Assembly (NCBI RefSeq): GCF_019097595.1
Contig: NC_080714.1
Span: forward strand, 4,363,259 to 4,427,258
Direction: 5' to 3'
Origin: Hemibagrus wyckioides
Lineage: Eukaryota; Chordata; Actinopteri; Siluriformes; Bagridae
DNA: 64,000 bases
In this document: one piece after another, positions 53,968-63,979 of the stretch
How positions within the stretch are numbered: position 1 is the first letter of the stretch
How the letters are laid out: the number at the start of each line of letters is the position of its first letter
The notes under the pieces: generated by a model
Database searches by the model: none
Told to the model about the DNA's origin: nothing
Seen by the model: only the letters and a program-made list of their open reading frames with translations
Made by a program: the position numbers and the translations under genes

Positions 53968-54040
53968 TGGTGAATGCAGGCATCAATCACACTACCTCTC
54001 ACATGCTAAGCTAACGCTCTAGCATTTGTGCTAATTCCCC
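53968..54040 (-). pseudogene. tRNA-Ala(AGC) pseudogene
   Basis: Full 73-base length but with about eleven substitutions relative to the intact copies, several breaking the T and D stems and box B (TGCAGGCATCAATCACAC on the plus strand). Not expected to be functional. Confidence 0.85.
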
Positions 54041-54084
54041 TTTACAAGCACTGGTGGTCAGTAGATCCCACCGGGCTAATAACC

Positions 54085-54560
54085 TGTGATGTATCGACGC
54101 TGTGTACGCACAAAAACCTTGTGTACGCCAGCTTTCACGCTCACGGTCAGATTTACTAACAGAGAAATTAACGTGAAAATGTGCGTTCCTCCATGCCAAC
54201 TTCGTGTCTGGCGTACGTACATTTTTCGTGTTTTTTGTCCTTTGGCGCCTCTTAGAGGCAATAAAGTGAAGTTGGCTCATGCCGATTCAGAATTCAGTTG
54301 TAGAGCAGGCGACTGGGCAGCTGAAATGCCGGTGGCGCTGCCTTGATAGGACCGGGGGGATGCTGGTATACCACCCTAACAAGGTGTACCACGTCGTGCT
54401 GGCCTGTGGTGTGCTGCACAATGTGTGCTGCACACGGCATACCACTTGGTGAGGCTGTGGCACCACCAGATGACCCTGACCCAGAACCAGAGCATGTGCA
54501 GCCCAACCAACAAGCCATTCTGGTCCGTCAACGTGTGGTTGCGGTAATATAATTGGTAAG
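54085..54560 (+). mobile_element. PIF/Harbinger transposase remnant
   Basis: In two frames, 54,390-54,540 reads VLACGVLHNVC and then AAHGIPLGEAVAPPDDPD, followed by PEHVQPNQQA. This is the pattern of the C-terminal end of PIF/Harbinger transposases (a conserved C-x-LHN block, then an acidic Pro-rich tail). A frameshift separates the two parts and no catalytic region is left. Confidence 0.55.
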
Positions 54561-54639
54561 CAGAGACAAAGTTCATTTTATGACCAATTCCTTTAATGAG
54601 TGGCTTATGTCTGTGAGTGCATTAGTGATATTTTTCAGG

Positions 54640-55290
54640 TGACTATTAATTTCCCCAATGGCCATAACGATTTGCTGTTGTGACTCCAGAACAGCATGGG
54701 GCAAGACACGGCCAGACCAACGGGCCTCAGCACTGGGGGGTGCAGCGGAAATGCTGGAGTGCGATCATTTAACAAGACAAAAAAAGTTTTATGAGTGTAG
54801 ACTTATAAGCCCTGAAGACTTCCCCTTGTTGGAAAACTACAGCTTTTCACTTTCCTGACTCTTACACAGTGTGAACACTGGAGACTCCTTCCAGTGTAGT
54901 AAACCTACACTGATGACCTACAGCCAATGAGAGAACAAGATACAGGGCAGCGGGAAGTTCGGGGAGGAGTTATAGACCACTATACCAGCAAGCACGGCTT
55001 CGGTTGGAGCACAATATTATAGGTTATTAGAGTGTATATGTTTTTATCAGAGAAAAATGTCTTAAGTATAGTTATATCAGAACAAATAAGCTTTACAATT
55101 ACATCAAACAGAAATAAAGCAGAAACATTTGTGTTCACACTCCACTCCACATCTGTGTTCACACTCCACAATGGATCGGCGACAGTAGGTTACACGCTGC
55201 ATGACTTCACAACAGGAAGAATCGCCCACATCTCTGTCTGGAACACAAACTACGTTTCACAACCGAACGTATGCGAGAAATAATAAGGAA
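54640..55290. repeat. Spacer repeats of the tRNA cluster
   Basis: The piece 54,766-54,900 (from CATTTAACAAGAC to CCTTCCAGTGTAG) recurs at 55,887 and 61,466, and in part at 59,982. The piece 54,914-55,130 (from GATGACCTACAGCCAATGAG on) recurs inside the MITEs at 57,664 and 63,236. The piece 55,153-55,290 recurs at 60,736. The spacers are mosaics of the same few modules. Confidence 0.85.
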
Positions 55291-55393
55291 ATACACCGAA
55301 TCAGAGTTCTCACGCGAGATTGGAAATGGAAACCTGCCAAAGGGCCAGTGAGAGTAACAAGGATTGCACATTGGGCAGAACGCAGACACTAAC

Positions 55394-55466
55394 TGGAGAA
55401 TGCGGGCATCGATCCTGCTACCATTCACATGCTAAGCGAGCGCCCTACCATTTGAGCTAAGGGCCC
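55394..55466 (-). pseudogene. tRNA-Ala(AGC) pseudogene
   Basis: It keeps the AGC anticodon, but the 5' acceptor strand is GGGCCCT and cannot pair with the 3' strand ATTCTCC; the anticodon and T stems also carry mismatches. The 60,972 copy is its duplicate. Confidence 0.8.
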
Positions 55467-55611
55467 TCAGCAAGCACAAGGGCTCAGTGGATTTCACCGG
55501 GTAGATTCAACCTAGACCTAGAAGTTCTGAAGACGTCCCCTTGTTGGAAAACTCTCCAGTTACAGCTTTTCTGCCCTAAAGATGCTTTGTTTAGATGGAA
55601 ATAATATTAAC

Positions 55612-55684
55612 TGGAGAATGCGGGCATCTATCCCGCTACCTCTCGCATGCTAAGCGAGCACTCTACCGTTTGCGCTAATTCCCC
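55612..55684 (-). pseudogene. tRNA-Ala(AGC) pseudogene, damaged D and T arms
   Basis: Anticodon and acceptor stems are intact, but the D arm has GCGC against GAGT, and the B box reads GATAGATG in place of GATCGATG, losing the invariant C of the T loop. Function is doubtful. Confidence 0.7.
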
Positions 55685-56230
55685 TTTATCAACACTAGAG
55701 GTCAGTACATTCCAGCGGGGTACTGACCGGTGCAGTATAGAGACAAGGGTTTTCAGCATTTCTTTCAAATAAAATTGAGTTTCATGTGAAAAATTAATAT
55801 TTAGAAGGTAGAGGGACGTTAAATTACAGCATCTCATTCTCTCTCCCTCTGTCTCTCTCTCTCTCTCTCTCTCTCACTCACTCTCTCTCTCCCATTTAAC
55901 AAGACAAAAAAAGTTTTATGAGTGTAGACTTATAAGCCCTGAAGACTTCCCCTTGTTGGAAAACTACAGCTTTTCACTTTCCTGACTCTTACACAGTGTG
56001 AACACTGGAGACTCCTTCCAGTGTAGTAAAATACAATAATAAAGTGATAATATGTTCAGAAACAGAGTTTTAGCGTTCTCACCTAAAGAAGCTACTAATT
56101 TTTTTCTTTTTAAAGCTACTCCCAACCATCTTGGCGGGGATATTTGCTTGTTGATATAGCTTGTTAATTGAGAAATTTCAGTATATAATATGCCCTAAAG
56201 ATTTGTTGTTTGGACAGAAACAATGTTAAC

Positions 56231-56303
56231 TGGAGAATGCGGGCATCGATCGCGCTACCTCTCGCATGCTAAGCGAGCGCTCTCCCATTTGAGCTAATTC
56301 CCC
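56231..56303 (-). tRNA. tRNA-Ala(AGC), one T-stem mismatch
   Basis: Cloverleaf as in the intact copies, but the T stem is GCGCG against CCCGC (one C-C mismatch) and the D loop has one change. No run of four A lies within 30 bases on the plus side of its 3' end, so no clear Pol III terminator is present. May be a fading copy. Confidence 0.7.
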
Positions 56304-56448
56304 TCAACAAAAGACAGGGCTCAGTAGATTCGACCGGGTAGATTCCGCCTAGTCGTAGACGTTCTGAAGACGTCCCCTTGTTGGAAAATTCTCCAGTTAC
56401 AGCTTTTCTGCCCTAAAGATGCTTTGTTTAGAAGGAAATAACATTAAC

Positions 56449-56521
56449 TGGAGAATGCGGGCATCGATCCCGCTACCTCTCGCATGCTAAGCGAGCGCTC
56501 TACCATTTGAGCTAATTCCCC
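56449..56521 (-). tRNA. tRNA-Ala(AGC)
   Basis: Identical in sequence to the copy at 52,011, so structurally intact. Its 3' flank (plus strand GAAGGAAATAACATTAAC) lacks a T-run terminator, unlike the two isolated copies. Confidence 0.93.
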
Positions 56522-56671
56522 TTAAGCAACCCTAGAGGTCAGTACATTCCAGCGGGGGTACTGACAAGTGGCGTATAGAGACAATGGTTTTCAGCATTTC
56601 TTACAAATAAAATTGAGTTTCATGTGAAAAATTAATATTCAGAAGGTACAAGGACGTTACATTACAGCATC

Positions 56672-56790
56672 TCACTCTGTTAGGCGTGTTAGTCGCAAGG
56701 CAGCCCATTTGTAGTGCCCGTGCCAGGCTTCCTCCTTGTCTGGCCGAATGACTCGGCCATCTTCTTACCACGCACGCGTAACCCCACCGG
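56672..56790. repeat. Direct repeat bordering the Phe-Ser-Leu block, left
   Basis: A GC-rich block of about 115 bp (GGCGTGTTAGTCGCAAGG ... CACCGGCGCCCTCGG) recurs at 58,668-58,786 with few changes. It contains the hairpin GGCCGAATGACTCGGCC. The two copies enclose tRNA-Phe, tRNA-Ser, the MITE and tRNA-Leu. Confidence 0.85.
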
Positions 56791-56895
56791 CGCCCTCGGG
56801 TAGCCTGGGATTTGAGTGGCGTAAGGCTCCCATGCCTTCTGTCGTGCTGACAAAAACGTGCTCGCTCACACATACCGGAGCGCCCTGGCAGAGGT

Positions 56896-56968
56896 GCCGA
56901 AATAGCTCAGTTGGGAGAGCGTTAGACTGAAGATCTAAAGGTCCCTGGTTCGATCCCGGGTTTCGGCA
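56896..56968 (+). tRNA. tRNA-Phe(GAA)
   Basis: 73 bases form a perfect cloverleaf: acceptor GCCGAAA/TTTCGGC, anticodon GAA at 56,929-56,931, intact A box (TAGCTCAGTTGGGAGAG) and B box (GGTTCGATCCC), no intron. It is opposite in strand to the tRNA-Ala copies. No TTTT lies in the first 60 bases downstream. Confidence 0.97.
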
Positions 56969-57225
56969 GCTGGCGGCAGAGTAGTCCGCCAGCGCGGACT
57001 TATGCCTCAGACTTGAAAACAGCAAAACGTGGAAATCAGATCCCCTGGTCGGAGACGAGAGCAAAAAACTCGGATGCTCCAGGACTCTTGGGTTCTTGAA
57101 CGCTTAGCCTGCACCCTTCAGTTTACGTGACTGCGGTCTTCAATCATTGGCAAGGCAGCCCCCTAGCCCGCACGCCATTAGAAAACCCCTGCTTTTGACA
57201 AGGCGCCTTGGAAGCCCTGTCACCC

Positions 57226-57307
57226 GACGAGGTGGCCGAGAGGTTAAGGCGATGGACTGCTAATCCATTGTGCTCTGCACGCGTGGGTTCGAGTCCCACC
57301 CTCGTCG
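57226..57307 (+). tRNA. tRNA-Ser(GCT)
   Basis: 82 bases, class II tRNA with a long variable arm (TGCTCTGCACGC region). Acceptor GACGAGG/CCTCGTC, anticodon GCT at 57,259-57,261, B box GGTTCGAGTCC. No intron. Downstream there is only TTT, not TTTT, in the first 20 bases. Confidence 0.97.
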
Positions 57308-57418
57308 CGCGTGTTCTTCCCCTTTACCGCTATGCGCCAGGGTTTGTTGCAAGCCGACTGCTTCGGACCTGGCCCATGAGATGGAGTGAGAATAGTGAAA
57401 AGCTAGCGGTGGGTCTAA

Positions 57419-58234
57419 TGCCGAGTTCACCCCGCACGATCTTAGCCCTGATTTTCAGTCGCTGGCAGGTTTTGCGAGATCGCGATCCCGCAATATCCAA
57501 GGCAAATCGGAGCTCGTGCACGCGAGTGACGATGGCGCAGTCTGAATTACCAAAGACGCGATCCGAGACAATCGCCGAAGCGTGGCAGATGCCCCTGAAA
57601 TACCTGTCGGCGACTTATAATCCTGCAGTGTGAAAGGAGTTCTGAGGGACAAATACATTGGCGATGACCTACAGCCAATGAGAGAACAAGATACAGGGCA
57701 GCGGGAAGTTCGGGGAGGAGTTATAGACCACTATACCAGCAAGCACGGCTTCGGTTGGAGCACAATATTATAGGTTATTAGAGTGTATATGTTTTTATCA
57801 GAGAAAAATGTCTTAAGTATAGTTATATCAGAACAAATAAGCTTTACAATTACATCAAACAGAAATAAAGCAGAAACATTTGCTTGACCAGCCGCACCGG
57901 CAACAGCACATTGCAATGTTAATCATTTCTTCAATTATGCAGAACGCACCATCCTTGTTCCCCGCACAGACCATTTGGATCGCGCAGGGGGTGCCATTTC
58001 CAGTCTCGCGTGAGAACTCTGAAATCACTTCTCGCGTGCGTTTGATTGTGAAACGCAGTTTGAGGACCAGAAGGACTTGTCTGCGATTCTTCCTATTGTG
58101 AAGTCATGCAGTGTGTAACCGTCTCATCGTGCAATGTGAACACCGCAGCAACTGAATGCTCCCCCAGACAGTCGTGCAGCGTGAAAACAACAGTGATCCG
58201 ACTACTTTGAAAATCGCGCAGTGTGAACTCGGCA
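57419..58234. mobile_element. PIF/Harbinger-type MITE
   Basis: The termini are TGCCGAGTTCAC at the left and GTGAACTCGGCA at the right, with sub-terminal CCGCACGATC against GCGCAGTGTG-type repeats. The element is flanked by TAA on both sides (57,416-57,418 and 58,235-58,237), the 3-bp target duplication typical of PIF/Harbinger. It is 816 bp with no intact transposase. The inner part 57,664-57,880 is shared with 54,914-55,130. It lies between tRNA-Ser and tRNA-Leu. Confidence 0.75.
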
Positions 58235-58407
58235 TAAGTGTTTCCCAACCTTGGGCTGCATTCCTATGCTGGTTGGACACACATGCTGTAAGTTCATATG
58301 AGCAAGCCACCTCAACAGGAGGTGGAGGATATGGACAGCCAATCCACGTTTCAAAGCCCTTGTGGGTTTGGATCTTGCTGATCTCGGAAAGACCCTGCTC
58401 GCCTGTG

Positions 58408-58489
58408 GGTAGCGTGGCCGAGCGGTCCAAGGCGCTGGATTAAGGCTCCAGTCTCTTCGGGGGCGTGGGTTCGAATCCCACCGCTGCCA
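58408..58489 (+). tRNA. tRNA-Leu(AAG)
   Basis: 82 bases, class II tRNA: acceptor GGTAGCG/CGCTGCC, anticodon AAG at 58,442-58,444, variable arm with a TCTCTTCGGGGG hairpin, B box GGTTCGAATCC. A TTTT follows at 58,498-58,501, a normal Pol III terminator. Confidence 0.97.
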
Positions 58490-58667
58490 GGCTGACCTTT
58501 TGTTCTTAAGCAGAAGCGTTCCTTCCGCCCAAGGCTACAGGGGTGGCGGTTGGCCACGGGGCCTTAAGCCGAGACCAGTCGAGGTCAGTGACCTGCCGCG
58601 AGCCGAGGCCGCGCTCCCTCCTTTCTTGGGAATGGTTAGGTGTCTCCTGTAGAGCTGGTGAAGCGGA

Positions 58668-58786
58668 AGGCGTGTTAGTCGCACGGCAGCCCATTTGTGG
58701 TGCCCGTGCCAGGCTTCCTCCTTGTCTGGCCGAATGACTCGGCCATCTTCTTACCACGCGCGCGTAACCCCACCGGCGCCCTCGGT
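58668..58786. repeat. Direct repeat bordering the Phe-Ser-Leu block, right
   Basis: Near-identical to 56,672-56,790 (GGCGTGTTAGTCGCACGG ... CACCGGCGCCCTCGG). The following 58,800-58,915 resembles the spacer after tRNA-Ala copies (56,528-56,650), so the enclosed block looks inserted into an Ala spacer. Confidence 0.8.
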
Positions 58787-58915
58787 TAAGCACTGTTAAC
58801 AAGCGTTAGGTGTCAGTAGATTCCAGTGTGGTATTGACCTGTGAAGTACAGAGACGAGGGTGTCCAGCATTTCTTGCTAATAAAATTGAGTTTAATTTGA
58901 AAAATGAATGTTTAA

Positions 58916-60290
58916 AAATTCACATTAACCAATGCTCATAATTCATGTTTTATTGTTTTGTTACATTAGTTCATATAACTCCAATATGTATGATTATTTA
59001 AGGTCAACATAAATGTATTTATGCGATTTGCTCTTTATTACATGCACAGACTTTTACTATTTTTTTTTTGGGGCTAAGTGTCCTGTGTTTTTGTGTTGTC
59101 TTTTTTGTATTTATTATTTTTGCACTGTCTTGTCGTTGCTTTGTTTGCACCTAGCTGCACACTTTTCACTTTATGTGGCTTGGACGAACTTTCGGCCCTA
59201 GCTTTGTGTTGTTCTTGTGTTTGATCTTCATGTTGTATGTTCATGTAGCACCAGGTCCTGGAGAAACGTTGTTTCATTTCACTATGTACTGCGTCTGTGT
59301 ACTGTGTACACTATGTACTAACCATACGGAGGAGCTTTCTTTATTACTGGCCATGTTAAAAAAAAAAACCCAGCTGTTTGTTTGGTAAAAGAGCCAGATT
59401 CATGGATAATATACAACAGATATAAAAAAAAAACTACAAATATTTTAAAATATTAAACCTTCAATGTATAAATGTGAAGAAAAAAAAAGAGAACAGTTCT
59501 AGCTGAAGAAAAGCAGCCCTAAATCATAATGCTAACACCACCATGCTGTACCATGGACATGGTGTTTATTTCATGGTGTGTGTTTTGTACCAAACATTTG
59601 GAATTATGGAATTATTCTTATTATTTGGTTCATTCAGGACACAGCCACATTCCCAATTAGAAAAGAGAGATTTTCCCCAAATTTTGTCCCTAAAATATTT
59701 CTTCTTTTTCATTTTTAAATTTGTAGATATATTTCCCAGTGACAACAAAAAATATCCGACATGTTTTATCTTGGTTTCTTATTTTACAAAACCTGCCCAT
59801 TTAAAAGGGGTGTGTAGACTTTTTTATATCCACTGTATATTAAAAAAAACATAGGCTCAGTGATACAACAAAACATTTACAGAATACTGCAAGTGAAGGG
59901 TTTCATATTCTTAAAAAATCACAGCTTTCATATATAAAAAGATGATTGGATATACTGGTAAAGAAAGGCTGGTTTAGACTTCCATTTAACAAGACAAAAC
60001 AACAGTTTTATGAGTGTAAACTCATCAGTCCTGATCACTTCCCCTTGTTGGAAAACTCTCCAGTTACAGTTTTTCCCACTCTTACTCTGGAGACCCCTTC
60101 CATATTAAAAACTTTATCTGTAGACAACATCCTGTGGTATAAATTTAAAAAATAAGTTATTTTAGTAAAAAGCAGAGTTTTAGCATACTCACCTAAGGAT
60201 GCCACTACTTTTTTCCTTCTTAAACCTACCCCCAACCATCTTGGTTGAGTTATTTGCTTGTTGATTGAGAAATTTCAGTATATAACATGC
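58916..60290. other. AT-rich spacer without genes
   Basis: No tRNA or protein gene is seen. At 59,982-60,120 a diverged copy of the CATTTAACAAGAC spacer module appears. The short open frames have no recognisable domains. Confidence 0.5.
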
Positions 60291-60327
60291 CCTAAAGATT
60301 TGTTGTTTAGATGGAAACAATATTAAC

Positions 60328-60364
60328 TAGAGGATCAAGCCCGCTACCATTTGAGCTAATTCCC
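60328..60364 (-). pseudogene. tRNA-Ala remnant with internal deletion
   Basis: Only the ends of a tRNA-Ala remain: part of the T arm (GATCAAGCCCGCTACC on the plus strand) joined to the 5' part (ATTTGAGCTAATTCCC). The anticodon arm is deleted. Confidence 0.75.
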
Positions 60365-60496
60365 TTCAACAAATACAAGGGCTCAGTAGAGTCCACCGAG
60401 ACCTAGAAGTACTAAAGACATCCCCTTGTTGGAAAACTCTCCAGTTACAGCTTTTGTGCCCCAAAGATGCTTTGTTTAGAAGGAAATAACATTAAC

Positions 60497-60569
60497 TGGA
60501 GAATGCGGGCATCGATCCCGCTACCTCTCGCATGCTAAGCGAGCGCTCTACCATTTGAGCTAATTCCCC
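60497..60569 (-). tRNA. tRNA-Ala(AGC)
   Basis: Identical to the intact copy at 52,011. No A-run terminator lies within 30 bases beyond its 3' end on the plus strand. Confidence 0.93.
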
Positions 60570-60643
60570 CCTACCAGGGAGGACAAATTTTCCATGGCCC
60601 GAGGGTTCTCTGGATTGATAGGGGAAGCTAATTTTAGCTAGAC

Positions 60644-60735
60644 TTATGCCGAGTTCACACTGCACGATTTTCAAAGCGGTCAGATCATGGCTGTTTTCAC
60701 ACTGCACGACTATCTAGGGTGGCATTCAGCCGCTG
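60644..60735. mobile_element. MITE end fragment, PIF/Harbinger type
   Basis: The terminus TTATGCCGAGTTCACACTGC appears here, with sub-terminal repeats of TTCACACTGCACGA. It is the same family as the element at 57,419. The duplicated block begins immediately after. Confidence 0.65.
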
Positions 60736-60971
60736 CTGTGTTCACACTCCACAATGGATCGGCGACAGTAGGTTACACGCTGCATGACTTCACAACAGGA
60801 AGAATCGCCCACATCTCTGTCTGGAACACAAACTACGTTTCACAACCGAACGTATGCGAGAAATAATAAGGAACCGAATCAGAGTTCTCACGCGAGATTG
60901 GAAATGGAAACCTGCCAAAGGGCCAGTGAGAGTAACAAGGATTGCACATTGGGCAGAACGCAGACACTAAC

Positions 60972-61044
60972 TGGAGAATGCGGGCATCGATCCTGCTACC
61001 ATTCACATGCTAAGCAAGCGCCCTACCAGTTGAGCTAAGGGCCC
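60972..61044 (-). pseudogene. tRNA-Ala(AGC) pseudogene (duplicate)
   Basis: Duplicate of the 55,394 pseudogene with the same GGGCCCT acceptor and two further changes (AGCAAGCG and CCAGTTGAG on the plus strand). Confidence 0.8.
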
Positions 61045-61189
61045 TCAGCAAGCACAAGGGCTCAGTGGATTTCACCGGGTAGATTCAACCTAGACCTAGA
61101 AGTTCTGAAGACGTCCCCTTGTTGGAAAACTCTCCAGTTACAGCTTTTCTGCCCTAAAGATGCTTTGTTTAGATGGAAATAATATTAAC

Positions 61190-61262
61190 TGGAGAATGCG
61201 GGCATCTATCCCGCTACCTCTCGCATGCTAAGCGAGCACTCTACCGTTTGCGCTAATTCCCC
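61190..61262 (-). pseudogene. tRNA-Ala(AGC) pseudogene (duplicate)
   Basis: Identical to the 55,612 copy, with the same D-arm and T-loop damage. Confidence 0.7.
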
Positions 61263-61803
61263 TTTATCAACACTAGAGGTCAGTACATTCCAGCGGGGTA
61301 CTGACCGGTGCAGTATAGAGACAAGGGTTTTCAGCATTTCTTTCAAATAAAATTGAGTTTCATGTGAAAAATGAATATTTAGAAGGTAGAGGGACGTTAA
61401 ATTGCAGCATCTCATTCTCTCTCCCTCTGTCTCTCTCTCTCTCTCTCTCACTCACTCTCTCTCTCCCATTTAACAAGACAAAAAAAGTTTTATGAGTGTA
61501 GACTTATAAGCCCTGAAGACTTCCCCTTGTTGGAAAACTACAGCTTTTCACTTTCCTGACTCTTACACAGTGTGAACACTGGAGACTCCTTCCAGTGTAG
61601 TAAAATACAATAATAAAGTGATAATATGTTCAGAAACAGAGTTTTAGCGTTCTCACCTAAAGAAGCTACTAATTTTTTCTTTTTAAAGCTACTCCCAACC
61701 ATCTTGGCGGGGATATTTGCTTGTTGATATAGCTTGTTAATTGAGAAATTTCAGTATATAATATGCCCTAAAGATTTGTTGTTTGGACAGAAACAATGTT
61801 AAC

Positions 61804-61876
61804 TGGAGAATGCGGGCATCGATCGCGCTACCTCTCGCATGCTAAGCGAGCGCTCTCCCATTTGAGCTAATTCCCC
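61804..61876 (-). tRNA. tRNA-Ala(AGC), one T-stem mismatch (duplicate)
   Basis: Identical to the 56,231 copy, including the C-C mismatch in the T stem. Confidence 0.7.
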
Positions 61877-62021
61877 TCAACAAAAGACAGGGCTCAGTAG
61901 ATTCGACCGGGTAGATTCCGCCTAGTCGTAGACGTTCTGAAGACGTCCCCTTGTTGGAAAATTCTCCAGTTACAGCTTTTCTGCCCTAAAGATGCTTTGT
62001 TTAGAAGGAAATAACATTAAC

Positions 62022-62094
62022 TGGAGAATGCGGGCATCGATCCCGCTACCTCTCGCATGCTAAGCGAGTGCTCTACCATTTGAGCTAATTCCCC
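62022..62094 (-). tRNA. tRNA-Ala(AGC) (duplicate)
   Basis: Duplicate of 56,449 with one change, G to A at tRNA position 26 (GCGAGTGC on the plus strand). Position 26 is unpaired and often A, so folding is unaffected. Confidence 0.92.
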
Positions 62095-62467
62095 TTAAGC
62101 AACCCTAGAGGTCAGTACATTCCAGCGGGGTACTGACAAGTGGCGTATAGAGACAATGGTTTTCAGCATTTCTTACAAATAAAATTGAGTTTCATGTGAA
62201 AAATTAATATTCAGAAGGTACAAGGACGTTACATTACAGCATCTCACTCTGTTAGGCGTGTTAGTCGCAAGGCAGCCCATTTGTAGTGCCCGTGCCAGGC
62301 TTCCTCCTTGTCTGGCCGAATGACTCGGCCATCTTCTTACCACGCACGCGTAACCCCACCGGCGCCCTCGGGTAGCCTGGGATTTGAGTGGCGTAAGGCT
62401 CCCATGCCTTCTGTCGTGCTGACAAAAACGTGCTCGCTCACACATACCGGAGCGCCCTGGCAGAGGT

Positions 62468-62540
62468 GCCGAAATAGCTCAGTTGGGAGAGCGTTAGACT
62501 GAAGATCTAAAGGTCCCTGGTTCGATCCCGGGTTTCGGCA
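62468..62540 (+). tRNA. tRNA-Phe(GAA) (duplicate)
   Basis: Identical to the gene at 56,896, exactly 5,572 bases downstream. Confidence 0.97.
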
Positions 62541-62797
62541 GCTGGCGGCAGAGTAGTCCGCCAGCGCGGACTTATGCCTCAGACTTGAAAACAGCAAAAC
62601 GTGGAAATCAGATCCCCTGGTCGGAGACGAGAGCAAAAAACTCGGATGCTCCAGGACTCTTGGGTTCTTGAACGCTTAGCCTGCACCCTTCAGTTTACGT
62701 GACTGCGGTCTTCAATCATTGGCAAGGCAGCCCCCTAGCCCGCACGCCATTAGAAAACCCCTGCTTTTGACAAGGCGCCTTGGAAGCCCTGTCACCC

Positions 62798-62879
62798 GAC
62801 GAGGTGGCCGAGAGGTTAAGGCGATGGACTGCTAATCCATTGTGCTCTGCACGCGTGGGTTCGAGTCCCACCCTCGTCG
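62798..62879 (+). tRNA. tRNA-Ser(GCT) (duplicate)
   Basis: Identical to the gene at 57,226, exactly 5,572 bases downstream. Confidence 0.97.
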
Positions 62880-62990
62880 CGCGTGTTCTTCCCCTTTACC
62901 GCTATGCGCCCGGGTTTGTTGCAAGCCGACTGCTTCGGACCTGGCCCATGAGATGGAGTGAGAATAGTGAAAAGCTAGCGGTGGGTCTAA

Positions 62991-63806
62991 TGCCGAGTTC
63001 ACCCCGCACGATCTTAGCCCTGATTTTCAGTCGCTGGCAGGTTTTGCGAGATCGCGATCCCGCAATATCCAAGGCAAATCGGAGCTCGTGCACGCGAGTG
63101 ACGATGGCGCAGTCTGAATTACCAAAGACGCGATCCGAGACAATCGCCGAAGCGTGGCAGATGCCCCTGAAATACCTGTCGGCGACTTATAATCCTGCAG
63201 TGTGAAAGGAGTTCTGAGGGACAAATACATTGGCGATGACCTACAGCCAATGAGAGAACAAGATACAGGGCAGCGGGAAGTTCGGGGAGGAGTTATAGAC
63301 CACTATACCAGCAAGCACGGCTTCGGTTGGAGCACAATATTATAGGTTATTAGAGTGTATATGTTTTTATCAGAGAAAAATGTCTTAAGTATAGTTATAT
63401 CAGAACAAATAAGCTTTACAATTACATCAAACAGAAATAAAGCAGAAACATTTGCTTGACCAGCCGCACCGGCAACAGCACATTGCAATGTTAATCATTT
63501 CTTCAATTATGCAGAACGCACCATCCTTGTTCCCCGCACAGACCATTTGGATCGCGCAGGGGGTGCCATTTCCAGTCTCGCGTGAGAACTCTGAAATCAC
63601 TTCTCGCGTGCGTTTGATTGTGAAACGCAGTTTGAGGACCAGAAGGACTTGTCTGCGATTCTTCCTATTGTGAAGTCATGCAGTGTGTAACCGTCTCATC
63701 GTGCAATGTGAACACCGCAGCAACTGAATGCTCCCCCAGACAGTCGTGCAGCGTGAAAACAACAGTGATCCGACTACTTTGAAAATCGCGCAGTGTGAAC
63801 TCGGCA
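62991..63806. mobile_element. PIF/Harbinger-type MITE (duplicate)
   Basis: Same element and same TAA flanks as 57,419-58,234. Its position relative to the tRNAs shows it was copied with the block and did not insert anew. Confidence 0.75.
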
Positions 63807-63979
63807 TAAGTGTTTCCCAACCTTGGGCTGCATTCCTATGCTGGTTGGACACACATGCTGTAAGTTCATATGAGCAAGCCACCTCAACAGGAGGTGGAGG
63901 ATATGGACAGCCAATCCACGTTTCAAAGCCCTTGTGGGTTTGGATCTTGCTGATCTCGGAAAGACCCTGCTCGCCTGTG

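Larger units (their letters stand above)
55154..58428. repeat. Segmental tandem duplication, first copy
   Basis: This block is repeated at 60,737-64,000 with an offset of 5,583 at the start, 5,578 at the first tRNAs and 5,572 at the end; the changes come from short indels, such as the CT array at 55,854. Over 3.2 kb I see only a few substitutions (for example 57,331 A versus 62,903 C). It contains four tRNA-Ala-type copies, tRNA-Phe, tRNA-Ser, a MITE and the start of tRNA-Leu. Confidence 0.93.

Noticed and set aside
56736..57633. Open frames over the tRNA-Phe/tRNA-Ser spacers, each present twice
   Set aside because: They run through tRNA genes and the MITE, and their identity in both copies only reflects DNA duplication.
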